Positions 1-6,985 of a stretch of DNA of 14,423 bases are shown in pieces. The position numbers and the translations under genes were made by a program. The DNA comes from Mariprofundaceae bacterium. Lineage in GTDB: Bacteria > Pseudomonadota > Zetaproteobacteria > Mariprofundales > Mariprofundaceae. Position 1 is the first letter of the stretch; every line of letters begins with the position of its first letter. The stretch is taken from NCBI GenBank assembly GCA_027018975.1, contig JALUXN010000120.1, positions 1 through 14,423 on the forward strand, given 5' to 3'. Below the pieces are notes generated by a model, which made no database searches, was not told where the DNA came from, and saw nothing but the letters and a program-made list of their open reading frames with translations.

Positions 1-987
1 GATGGCGCGCACCTGGTTGGTGGCGCGGCCGTCGATACGCGGGTTGCCGGCGATGATGGAGCGGCGCACGACGCGCTTCTCCAGATTCTTCATGGCGGAG
101 GAGACATCGTTAGAGGAGAACTCGCCCGGCGCCTCTTCTGTGCCGGCGAAGCGCTCCTGCGCGGCAGTACGCAGCGCTTCGAGTTTGCCGGAGCGCTCGG
201 ATTTATCGGCGATGGCGTAGGCGTCGCGCACATCGGCCTCAAAGGCGGCATCGACGGCGGCTTGCACCTCTTCACTGCCGGCTAGGGCAACTTCGATCTT
301 CTCTTTGCCGGCGATTTTGACCAGCTCTTCGATCGCGTCGAGCACCGGCTGATACCCCTCCTGACCGAAGATAATCGCATCGATCATCTGCTCTTCAGAG
401 AGCTCCTTGGCCTCGGATTCGATCATCAGCACTGCATCGCGGGTGCCGGCGACGATCAGGTCGAGCTCGGAGTTTTCCAGCTGCTGGTAGGTCGGGTTGA
501 GGACAAATTCACCATCGATCAGGCCAACGCGGGAGGCGGCAATCGGCTCGGCGAAGGGGATGTCGGAGATCGCCAGTGCAGCGGAGACGCCGTTGATGGC
601 GACAATGTCCGGATTGGTGCTGTCATCGGCTGACATGACGGTGGCGATGACTTGTGTTTCGTGGAAGTAGCCCTTCGGGAAGAGCGGACGGATCGGGCGG
701 TCGATCAGGCGGGAGGTGAGGGTCTCCTTCTCGGAAGGCCGCCCTTCACGCTTGATGAAGCCGCCGAGAAAACGGCCGGCAGCGTAGGTTTTTTCCTGAT
801 AGTGGACGGTGAGTGGCATAAAATCGACGCCCTGCAGCGGCTGTTTGGCTGCGGTGGCGGCGACATGGACGACAACGTCGCCAACCTGTGCCAGCACTGA
901 GCCGCCAGCCTGACGGGCAACACGGCCGGTTTCAAATGAGATGGTGCGGCCGCCAATTTCGGCCTGCGTGGTTTTTACTTCAAACAT
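1..987 (-). CDS. pnp: Polynucleotide phosphorylase, N-terminal 329 residues (cut by window edge)
   Basis: PNPase is a trimeric 3'-5' exoribonuclease that degrades RNA phosphorolytically and is a partner of the RNA degradosome in the cytoplasm. The reading frame runs from ATG at 987 to base 1 without a stop, so the C-terminal half (second RNase PH core, KH and S1 domains) lies outside the window. Visible parts are the first RNase PH-like domain (about residues 10-145), with the family-typical stretch RPSEKETLTSRLIDRPIRPL near residues 83-102 and SAALAISDIPF near 135-145, and the all-helical linker domain (about 150-310). The start follows an AAAGGAAC ribosome binding site. It lies 149 bases downstream of rpsO, the conserved bacterial order. 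The spacer holds a terminator-like hairpin and a second small stem (1026-1041, GACTG/CAGTC). In E. coli the RNase III site that drives pnp autoregulation lies in this spacer; a similar role here is inference. Confidence 0.98.
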   Translation of the reverse strand, partial: MFEVKTTQAEIGGRTISFETGRVARQAGGSVLAQVGDVVVHVAATAAKQPLQGVDFMPLTVHYQEKTYAAGRFLGGFIKREGRPSEKETLTSRLIDRPIRPLFPKGYFHETQVIATVMSADDSTNPDIVAINGVSAALAISDIPFAEPIAASRVGLIDGEFVLNPTYQQLENSELDLIVAGTRDAVLMIESEAKELSEEQMIDAIIFGQEGYQPVLDAIEELVKIAGKEKIEVALAGSEEVQAAVDAAFEADVRDAYAIADKSERSGKLEALRTAAQERFAGTEEAPGEFSSNDVSSAMKNLEKRVVRRSIIAGNPRIDGRATNQVRAI

Positions 988-1057
988 AATTACGTTCCTT
1001 TTAGTTGTTCATGTGCCGGATGGCTGACTGGCGTAGCAGTCGTGTGTGCGATGCGAT

Positions 1058-1092
1058 CAAAACAGAAACGGACTTTCCTTGCGAAAAGTCCG
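1058..1092 (-). terminator. Intrinsic terminator-like hairpin between rpsO and pnp
   Basis: Read on the minus strand, CGGACTTT (1092-1085) pairs perfectly with AAAGTCCG (1076-1069) across an 8-base loop, followed by the T-rich tail TTTCTGTTTT. The position 45 bases after the rpsO stop matches the partial rpsO terminator of other proteobacteria, where some transcripts read through into pnp. Confidence 0.75.
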
Positions 1093-1136
1093 ATCCCGTT
1101 CAATTTACAGTGTGGTTGGAGCCGCCTGACTCAAGT

Positions 1137-1409
1137 TTAGCGACGCAGACCCAAGCTATCGATCAGGGTGCGATAGCGCCCGAAATCCTTTTTCTTCAGA
1201 TAGGCGAGTAGATTACGACGACGCCCGACCATCTTGAGCAGGCCGCGACGGGAGTGGTGATCTTTATGATTCGCTTTGAAATGGTCTGCAGAGAGACGGT
1301 TGATGCGCTCGGTCAGCAGGGCAACCTGCACTTCCGGAGAGCCTGTGTCGCCTTCGCTGCGACGATATTTTTCAATGATTGTATTCTTTTCTTCCAGCGC
1401 CAAAGCCAT
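1137..1409 (-). CDS. rpsO: 30S ribosomal protein S15
   Basis: S15 binds 16S rRNA early in small-subunit assembly, at the three-way junction near helices 20-22. The 90-residue length is typical, and the protein is recognisable throughout: GDTGSPEVQVALLTERI near residues 21-37, the DHHSRRGLL rRNA-contact segment near 50-58, and the basic GRRRNLLAYLKKKD near 62-75. The ATG at 1409 follows AAGAGGT about ten bases upstream. It precedes pnp as in most bacteria. truB, often the upstream neighbour, is absent; a porin gene on the same strand lies there instead, behind 226 bases of non-coding DNA. S15 often represses its own translation through a leader RNA fold. The leader may do so here, but no fold was established. 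Confidence 0.98.
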   Translation of the reverse strand: MALALEEKNTIIEKYRRSEGDTGSPEVQVALLTERINRLSADHFKANHKDHHSRRGLLKMVGRRRNLLAYLKKKDFGRYRTLIDSLGLRR

Positions 1410-1505
1410 GAACGTTGATACCTCTTAATTTCTTTCCTGTTTATAGGGCGGCGAACATTAGCGACAGCATCTGTGTCATGCAAACACTATTTTCCTAGAG
1501 CTCTT
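1410..1505 (-). promoter_or_regulatory. rpsO leader with possible promoter
   Basis: The non-coding stretch directly upstream of rpsO must carry its promoter unless transcription enters from the porin gene. A TATAAA (plus-strand positions 1440-1445) is the best -10 candidate, but the matching -35 (CTGTCG, 16-base spacing) is weak. The alternative TTTGCA with TAATGT at 18-base spacing is no better. The assignment of a promoter to this interval is therefore positional rather than motif-based. Confidence 0.3.
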
Positions 1506-1541
1506 GAGTAACAAAATGGTGAGTCTACCATTTTATTACTC
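1506..1541. terminator. Long AT-rich hairpin, possible bidirectional terminator
   Basis: GAGTAA (1506-1511) pairs with TTACTC (1536-1541) and AAAATGGT (1513-1520) pairs with ACCATTTT (1527-1534), giving a 14-bp stem with a single C/A mismatch at 1512/1535 and a 6-base loop. It lies between the porin and rpsO. T-runs exist only within the stem, so terminator function is plausible rather than clear; it could instead be an upstream RNA structure. Confidence 0.45.
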
Positions 1542-1567
1542 AATCGTTGGGTGTTCGGAACGCGACC

Positions 1568-1633
1568 TGAGTCGCTATTCAGCTCATCGTGGGCGGTCTG
1601 AATAGTTCCAGCATGTCACTGCATAGCGACTCA
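1568..1633. repeat. Internally deleted copy of a palindromic repeat, nested in an 11-bp inverted repeat
   Basis: A perfect 11-bp inverted repeat, TGAGTCGCTAT (1568-1578) and ATAGCGACTCA (1623-1633), encloses a second stem, CTATTCAG (1575-1582) with CTGAATAG (1598-1605). The inner sequence matches both ends of the longer element at 9297-9413: CTATTCAGCTCATC on the left, and GGGCG-TCTGAA-AGTTCCA-CATG with single substitutions on the right. The middle of the long element is missing here. It begins two bases after the porin stop codon on the transcribed strand and may end porin transcripts or protect their 3' end. Confidence 0.6.
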
Positions 1634-1635
1634 CC

Positions 1636-2955
1636 TCAGAATTGATAGTCGGCCAAGAGGTAGGCGAATTGGGCGCGGTCGGCGTGGCCGCCGTTGCGTT
1701 CTGTGACTGCTGCACCGGGGGTGAATATACCGTAAAAACCGACCAGTTTGAGCCCTTGCACTGCGGCGACTTTATAGACCAATTTTAGGTCGATTTCGTT
1801 GCCCGCGCGGGTATGGGTGTAGGTGGGTGCGCCCGGAAACAGGGCGCCGGTGCCGACGACATTCAGCCAATCGCCTGTCGCCTTATCCAGCGACAAGAAG
1901 TGAACATTCCCGATCAGTGTCAGCGCCGGCCATGGCGTGGTTTTCACAGAGAGGCGGAGATCGCGCATGTTGGCCCACGAAAAGAGATCCATTTCGCCGT
2001 AATGCATGTGGTTGGTATGAAACGGAAAGACGAAATCTTTGTGGGTGGCGGGGTCAGACTTGCTATCCCCCGGGCTATAATCGTATTCAATGCCCAGCCG
2101 GGTTTTCCATGCATCCAATGAATAACCGGCTTTTACGGCATAGGCGGATGCACGTTGAGAAATATTGTTTGCCCAGCTGCCCGTCTGGAATACCGCCTCG
2201 GCCGTGGCATCGAAGCCGTGGCGTTTGCCGAACAGGCGGGTGCCGAATGTGTTGATGTTGCGCCCCTTGCCGACGGCGGCGTGCTGATTGTGCTGCCAGT
2301 TGATCAGGTAGCCATCGATGCCGCTCTGTTTGGCGACGGTGTAGGTGCCATAGACGCCGATGAGGCGGCGATCCTCCCAAGTGACCAGGGATTTGCCGTT
2401 CGGGTTCGCCGCGTTTGGAGTCATGGCGGCAATGTCTGCCGGATGCACAGCGAACAGATCCAGTTTCGCCTTGCCGGATGTGTACATGCCCTTGATGCCA
2501 TCAAATGTGCGTGCGACATCTTTCCAGCCCAGATGCCCCAATAAGCGCTGATCGCCATAGACCAGCTGCTGCCGCCCCAGCCGGACTTTGAATGCGCCGG
2601 CATCATACTGCAGATAGGCCTGCAACAGATCTGCCTGGGTGAGGTTTTGCGCGCCGCTGGTCGTATGGTTCTTGATGATCACCGCCTGCGGCTGGAACAA
2701 AAGCGTGAGGCCATGGCCGAAATCGCCTTTCATCTTAAGGTAGAGTCTCGAATCAAACTCCCAGTGGTTGTTGTTGACGGCCGAATTGAAATTGTAGTTG
2801 TCGAATGACTGATATCGTTCGCGGAGATCTGCAGATGTGCTCCAGGTGGCCGCTTGCGCTTGTGACGTGGCGATGACTGCAACCAATGAGAGCCATACGC
2901 ATGGATGGGTTTTGTGCTTCAGTTTGTGTTGCATCATGTCACTGTGTTGCATCAT
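1636..2955 (-). CDS. Outer-membrane beta-barrel porin, alginate-export family
   Basis: A predicted outer-membrane channel. A signal peptide with a positive stretch (HKLKHK), a hydrophobic core (VWLSLVAVIA) and an Ala-X-Ala cleavage site before ATWSTSADLRERYQ starts the protein. The body is rich in alternating hydrophobic/polar strands, and the last residue is phenylalanine (LLADYQF), the usual outer-membrane beta-barrel terminus. The segment LGRQQLVYGDQRLLGHLGW followed by RTFDGI is characteristic of the alginate-export (AlgE-like) family. Family members move varied solutes, so alginate as substrate is not implied. The frame is open upstream to 3033, but that would overlap mog and precede the signal peptide. 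ATG codons at 2955, 2952, 2937 and 2934 are all possible; GGTG lies five bases before 2952. It begins 23 bases after mog and may share its transcript. No functional link to molybdenum is evident. Confidence 0.85.
   Translation of the reverse strand: MMQHSDMMQHKLKHKTHPCVWLSLVAVIATSQAQAATWSTSADLRERYQSFDNYNFNSAVNNNHWEFDSRLYLKMKGDFGHGLTLLFQPQAVIIKNHTTSGAQNLTQADLLQAYLQYDAGAFKVRLGRQQLVYGDQRLLGHLGWKDVARTFDGIKGMYTSGKAKLDLFAVHPADIAAMTPNAANPNGKSLVTWEDRRLIGVYGTYTVAKQSGIDGYLINWQHNQHAAVGKGRNINTFGTRLFGKRHGFDATAEAVFQTGSWANNISQRASAYAVKAGYSLDAWKTRLGIEYDYSPGDSKSDPATHKDFVFPFHTNHMHYGEMDLFSWANMRDLRLSVKTTPWPALTLIGNVHFLSLDKATGDWLNVVGTGALFPGAPTYTHTRAGNEIDLKLVYKVAAVQGLKLVGFYGIFTPGAAVTERNGGHADRAQFAYLLADYQF
2925..2955 (-). 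repeat. 13-bp tandem direct repeat over the porin start
   Basis: The 13-mer TGTGTTGCATCAT (plus strand) occurs at 2925-2937 and again at 2943-2955, an 18-base period. On the coding strand it gives two Met-Met-Gln-His blocks and four candidate start codons, so the porin N-terminus has been duplicated just before its signal peptide. Confidence 0.8.
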
Positions 2956-2978
2956 ATCACCGATTTTTGTATGGATTT

Positions 2979-3533
2979 CTATATCGAACTGCCACGCGTT
3001 TTCTGAGCATGCTTGGGGCGAAAAACATTGCACTGCGCTGCGTCCGTCAGCAAATATGGTCCGCCAATCAGATCAATGCAATAGGGCACGGCGGGAAAGA
3101 CGGCGTTGAGGCAGTCGTCGATGGCGGAGGGTTTGCCGGGTAGGTTGATGATCAGCGTGCGGCCACGAATGCCCGCTGTCTGGCGCGACAAAATGGCGGT
3201 CGGCACAAATTTGAGTGACTCCTGCCGCATCAGCTCGCCAAAGCCCGGCATCATTTTTTCGCATACGGCCTCTGTCGCTTCCGGCGTCACATCCCGTATG
3301 GCAGGGCCGGTGCCGCCGGTGGTGACAATCAGACAACAGCCCGCATCATCCGCCAATGTTTTCAGTGTCGATTCGATGCCGGCCTGATCATCGGGGATGA
3401 TGCGCGTGATCGCCGTCCATTCGGATGTCAGGACACGTTCAAACCACGCTACCATCGCAGGACCGCCCAAGTCCTCATATTCACCCCGGCTGGCGCGATC
3501 TGATACCGTCACAAATCCAATGGTTGCCTTCAT
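2979..3533 (-). CDS. mog: Molybdopterin adenylyltransferase
   Basis: Mog adenylylates molybdopterin to MPT-AMP, which MoeA then uses for molybdate insertion. The protein starts MKATIGFVTVSDRASRGEY, close to other Mog proteins, and carries the MPT-binding motif TTGGTGP at residues 71-77 followed by RDVTPEAT (80-87), and LPGKPSAI at 131-138. The 184-residue length fits the family. The frame opens at 3566, but the ATG at 3533 is preferred because GGAGG lies 11 bases upstream and homology begins there. It follows the SNF2 gene by 77 bases; that spacer ends like the 3' end of moeA (CTGCCGGCAGGGTGA), so mog was probably once directly downstream of moeA. Its 3' end is close to the porin start. It is Mog rather than MoaB by length and the N-terminal sequence. 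Confidence 0.95.
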   Translation of the reverse strand: MKATIGFVTVSDRASRGEYEDLGGPAMVAWFERVLTSEWTAITRIIPDDQAGIESTLKTLADDAGCCLIVTTGGTGPAIRDVTPEATEAVCEKMMPGFGELMRQESLKFVPTAILSRQTAGIRGRTLIINLPGKPSAIDDCLNAVFPAVPYCIDLIGGPYLLTDAAQCNVFRPKHAQKTRGSSI

Positions 3534-3606
3534 TCGTTCTTTTCCCTCCGTTTCCCCTTCATCCATTCACCCTGCCGGCAGGGCAGTTGCGCCTCAAAAA
3601 TGCCAC
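3464..3606 (-). repeat. moeA-mog junction repeat, copy at intact mog
   Basis: This interval (mog codons 1-24 plus the upstream spacer) resembles 6906-6985, the end of moeA plus a broken mog start. Shared blocks in the same order are the GEY-DLGG coding segment, an ATGAAGG start region, a CGGAGG ribosome site, and CTGC-GGCAG-GTGAA, which is the moeA stop region at the other copy. This copy has the full mog start but only a remnant of the moeA end. The two copies are direct repeats on either side of the SNF2 gene. Confidence 0.6.
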
Positions 3607-3610
3607 GACC

Positions 3611-6600
3611 TCATGACATCAACGGCGTGAACAGAGCCTGCATATCATCCATCGTGATCACCAGCTCATCTTTTTTCTCACCCTGCTGGTAAACGGCATC
3701 CGCTAACGCTTTTTTCTTCTCCTGCATGGCGATGATTTTTTCTTCCACGCTATTTTCCACCACCAGTTTATACACAAACACGGCTTTGTCCTGGCCAATG
3801 CGGTGTGTCCGGTCGGTAGCCTGATTCTCCGCCGCAGGGTTCCACCAGGGATCGTAGTGAATCACGGTGTCGGCTTCCGTTAAATTCAGACCGACACCGC
3901 CCGCCTTCAGACTGATCAGGAAGAGATCAGCTTTGCCCTGTTTGAAGATGTCAATGGCTTGATCCCGTTTGCGCGTTTGCCCGGTCAGTTTGGTATAGCT
4001 GATGTGTCGATCCTGTATTTCCTGCTCAATCAAGGAGAGCATCTTTGTGAATTGCGAAAAGATCAATATCCGCCGCCCCTCTTCCAGCATTTTCGGCAGC
4101 ATCTCCATCAACATATCCAGCTTGGCGGACTCCCGGACTTGTTGCGCCTTCTTCAGGGATAGAATACGCGGATCACAACAGACTTGGCGCAGCTTCAGCA
4201 AAGCATCGAGAATGGTGATATGGCTCCTTGCCAAGCCTTTGGTGGCAATGGTTTTGCGTACCTTCTCTTCCATTGCGATGCGAATGCTTTCGTAGAGGGC
4301 GGCCTGTTGTTTGCCCAGACTGACCGTGCGCGTGATTTCTGTTTTTTCCGGTAGCTCAGCGACCACGTCACCCTTACTGCGGCGCAACATAAACGGCTTC
4401 ACGCGCTCAACCAAACGCTGCTGAAGCTCGCTATCTCCGCGGTTCTCGATCGGTTTGCGGAAAAAGCTGTTGAACTGTTTGGCATTGCCCAGAAATCCCG
4501 GCATGAGGAAATCGAACAGCGCCCACAGCTCGCCCAGATGATTCTCCATCGGCGTACCGGTTAAACATACTTTATGCTCTGATTTGAATTGCCGAATGAT
4601 TTTTGCCGCCTTGGATTTCGGGTTCTTCACCACTTGCGCTTCATCCAATACCAGCATGTGATACTCGTGGCTTAAAAGCACCTCATCATCTCTGGATAAT
4701 AGCGGGTAGGTGCTCAATACCACATCATGATCATCAATATGATCAAAATGCTGGTGACGATCCGAGCCTTGCAATACCAGCACCTTCAGATCCGGCGCAA
4801 AGAGTGCGGCTTCGCGTCGCCAGTTGCCCATCAGACTGGTTGGTGCGATCACCAAACAGGGTTTATCCATGCGCCCCTGCTCTTTTTCCACTAACAGGTG
4901 CGCCAGCGTTTGCACTGTTTTCCCCAGCCCCATGTCATCCGCCAAAATACCGTTTAAGTGATAGTAGCGCAGAAACTGCAGCCAATTGAGACCCTGTTGC
5001 TGATAATCCCGCAATGTAGCCTGTAACCCTTGTGGCGGTTGTACGGCCTGAATGCCTTCAAAATCCTTCAGCTGCTTGCCAAGCGACCGCAGCTGCTCGC
5101 CGCCACACCATTGGATGTTCGAGTTTTGCTGTTCCATATCGGCCAGACGAACCACATCAAAATGCGACATCTCCAATACGCCGTCATCCGATAATCGCTC
5201 TTGGCTATAGAGCTCGTACACAATATCCAGCATCGGCTTGATCTGCGCGCTGGGCATTTGGAGATATTGACCGTCGCCCAAATGCATCACCAGAGTGTCA
5301 GGCAGGTTCTTCAGATCATAGTGCTCCAGTACCTGCGTGATCAACGGCAGCAGTGCCTGTTTCTGTTGATTGATTTCAATGTCAAAACTGAGGCTGAACC
5401 AGTCATTGCCCTGCTCTTCAATATCCGCATGCCAATGCTCCGCTTCATGCAGCTGCATATTGAAATTATCCGCCACCTCAACAGACCAGCCTTCGGCCTC
5501 CAGGCTGGGTATCCCATGGCTCATAAAGTCAGCCCATAATGCATCGTTGGCGACCTTATTTCGTTCGTTGAATGAGCAATGGTAATTCTTCGTGTCCGCA
5601 GCCATCCAATCCATGAACCCCATGCGGCGCAGCTTTTCCATCAACTGGGTTTCTGCGTTCACATCTCTGAAAATATGGATGATTTTGTCCGCTTTGGTGA
5701 TCTTTGTTTCTCTCTGCTGTGGCTTGAGAGAGAGTTCATGCCCAGCATAGCTGGCACGCACCCGCGCCAGACGAACATTGTCTGTCATATAGAGCAGCAT
5801 CCGCGGTTCGAGCTCCGCTGATTCAATGACCTCCATCGCAATGGCTTTCGGAGGCGCCAGCAGATGCTCAGGCATAGACAATGCCGCATACCGACTGAAC
5901 TCATCGACAAACGATGCCGGGACAGCGGGGGCTTGCATCAGCAGTTCCAACTGCGATGCAGTGTACGGGACATGCTGCAGTGCACCGATTTCCCTGTTGG
6001 ATACATCCAAATACATCGGAGGATCGGTGGCCACTAGGATCGCCTCAGGGGTGATGGTGATCTTCAAATTGGCATCCCCTTCTTCATCATACTCCCATTC
6101 ACAGGCCAACTCTCTCGGCTCTCCCTCCTGCAAGGGTTGCTCCGTCTGATGATTTTTCCAGTAACAACGCCCCGTTTCCAACATCAGCTTCAATGCCAGG
6201 GCACCTGATTTTCCTTGAATATATTTCACTGAGTAATAGGTATATTGATAGCTGCTTGCGACAAGTAGCCTCGCTACTTCAGCATCCACCGTTTTCGCAT
6301 AGGCGGGTGGATAATAACAGAGCTCCTCTATCCTGATGGATCTGCCCTTGGATAATCCACCCCGTTTCAAGACCTTGGTCAGACCGATGTCAGCGGTTAA
6401 TTTCTGGGTGGTACGATCAAAATCCAGCACATAGACCAGAAATTGTCCATGGCCACCTTGGGCAGGATCAGCCTCTTCGATTGACTGTGAAAATTGATTC
6501 AGCCAAGCCAAGGAATACCGCTTGAGATCATCATCGAACATTGAATGAACATCCGCGCTTTGCATATATTCTAAGCAGGCGGCCACGACATGCTTGCAGT

Positions 6601-6847
6601 TATACCCCACAGGGCAACTACAATCCCCGTCAACATCCAGTGGGCTATTTACGCTATGTTTTTTAATCACGATCTCTTGGGTGTAAGGCGTACCTCTTCC
6701 CTTCACTGTAGATGTAAAAATCGTTTTCAGCTGCCCAGAACGCTCTATATCGACATGCAATACTCGCCCATCACGAAAATAGGCTTCGCCGCGTGAAAAA
6801 TATGTGCTTAAAAATGCCTTTTTTAACTCTCTTTTCGTGAATTTCAT
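3611..6847 (-). CDS. SWIM zinc-finger SNF2-family ATPase/helicase
   Basis: A 1078-residue SNF2-type superfamily 2 ATPase, expected to translocate on double-stranded DNA. Its cellular role is not known from the sequence. A SWIM zinc finger (CxC...CxH) is formed by C76, C78, C84 and H86. A long middle region without recognised domains follows. The motor begins near residue 610: Walker A DDMGLGKT around 637-644, DEAQ box 735-738, LTGTP motif, then the C-terminal helicase lobe with AGGVGLNL and DRTHRIGQ (1012-1019), all intact. The ATG at 6847 is chosen over the one at 6868 because it has GGAG ten bases upstream, begins MKFTKREL, and overlaps by ATGA the stop of the small mog-remnant ORF. The gene sits between moeA and mog, flanked by duplicated moeA-mog junction sequence, so it was probably inserted there. 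Its N-terminal third looks more AT-rich than moeA or mog. Confidence 0.93.
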   Translation of the reverse strand: MKFTKRELKKAFLSTYFSRGEAYFRDGRVLHVDIERSGQLKTIFTSTVKGRGTPYTQEIVIKKHSVNSPLDVDGDCSCPVGYNCKHVVAACLEYMQSADVHSMFDDDLKRYSLAWLNQFSQSIEEADPAQGGHGQFLVYVLDFDRTTQKLTADIGLTKVLKRGGLSKGRSIRIEELCYYPPAYAKTVDAEVARLLVASSYQYTYYSVKYIQGKSGALALKLMLETGRCYWKNHQTEQPLQEGEPRELACEWEYDEEGDANLKITITPEAILVATDPPMYLDVSNREIGALQHVPYTASQLELLMQAPAVPASFVDEFSRYAALSMPEHLLAPPKAIAMEVIESAELEPRMLLYMTDNVRLARVRASYAGHELSLKPQQRETKITKADKIIHIFRDVNAETQLMEKLRRMGFMDWMAADTKNYHCSFNERNKVANDALWADFMSHGIPSLEAEGWSVEVADNFNMQLHEAEHWHADIEEQGNDWFSLSFDIEINQQKQALLPLITQVLEHYDLKNLPDTLVMHLGDGQYLQMPSAQIKPMLDIVYELYSQERLSDDGVLEMSHFDVVRLADMEQQNSNIQWCGGEQLRSLGKQLKDFEGIQAVQPPQGLQATLRDYQQQGLNWLQFLRYYHLNGILADDMGLGKTVQTLAHLLVEKEQGRMDKPCLVIAPTSLMGNWRREAALFAPDLKVLVLQGSDRHQHFDHIDDHDVVLSTYPLLSRDDEVLLSHEYHMLVLDEAQVVKNPKSKAAKIIRQFKSEHKVCLTGTPMENHLGELWALFDFLMPGFLGNAKQFNSFFRKPIENRGDSELQQRLVERVKPFMLRRSKGDVVAELPEKTEITRTVSLGKQQAALYESIRIAMEEKVRKTIATKGLARSHITILDALLKLRQVCCDPRILSLKKAQQVRESAKLDMLMEMLPKMLEEGRRILIFSQFTKMLSLIEQEIQDRHISYTKLTGQTRKRDQAIDIFKQGKADLFLISLKAGGVGLNLTEADTVIHYDPWWNPAAENQATDRTHRIGQDKAVFVYKLVVENSVEEKIIAMQEKKKALADAVYQQGEKKDELVITMDDMQALFTPLMS

Positions 6848-6933
6848 GCGAGTATGGCTCCAGTACATCTGTGTTGATATGGCAGGGAAGGGGTCACCAC
6901 TGCCCCGCCCAGATCCTGATATTCACCCTTCAT
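6844..6933 (-). pseudogene. Broken 5' fragment of mog, now a 29-codon ORF coupled to the SNF2 gene
   Basis: Twenty-two bases after the last moeA codon, behind the ribosome site ACGGAGGAAG, an ATG opens a 29-residue frame beginning MKGEYQDLGGAVV. This matches the start of intact mog (MK...GEYEDLGGPAMV) with 14 codons deleted in frame, after which similarity fades. Its TGA overlaps the ATG of the SNF2 gene as ATGA, so ribosomes finishing it could restart on the helicase. It is best read as the remains of a mog gene interrupted by insertion of the SNF2 gene. Whether the peptide itself matters is unknown. Confidence 0.65.
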
Positions 6934-6985
6934 CCCTTGAATCTTCCTCCGTTCACTCTGCCTGCAGGCCGGCCGCCTGTTGAAA
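6906..6985 (-). repeat. moeA-mog junction repeat, copy at intact moeA
   Basis: This interval holds the true moeA 3' end and the broken mog start. It aligns with 3464-3606 but lacks about 42 bases of mog coding sequence and about 14 bases of spacer present there. At the strongest block the copies agree at 19 of 23 positions by hand alignment (6907-6929 against 3465-3487). Confidence 0.6.

Noticed and set aside
2956..3033. Porin start at the far upstream ATG (3033)
   Set aside because: It would overlap mog by 55 bases and place 26 extra polar residues before the signal peptide.
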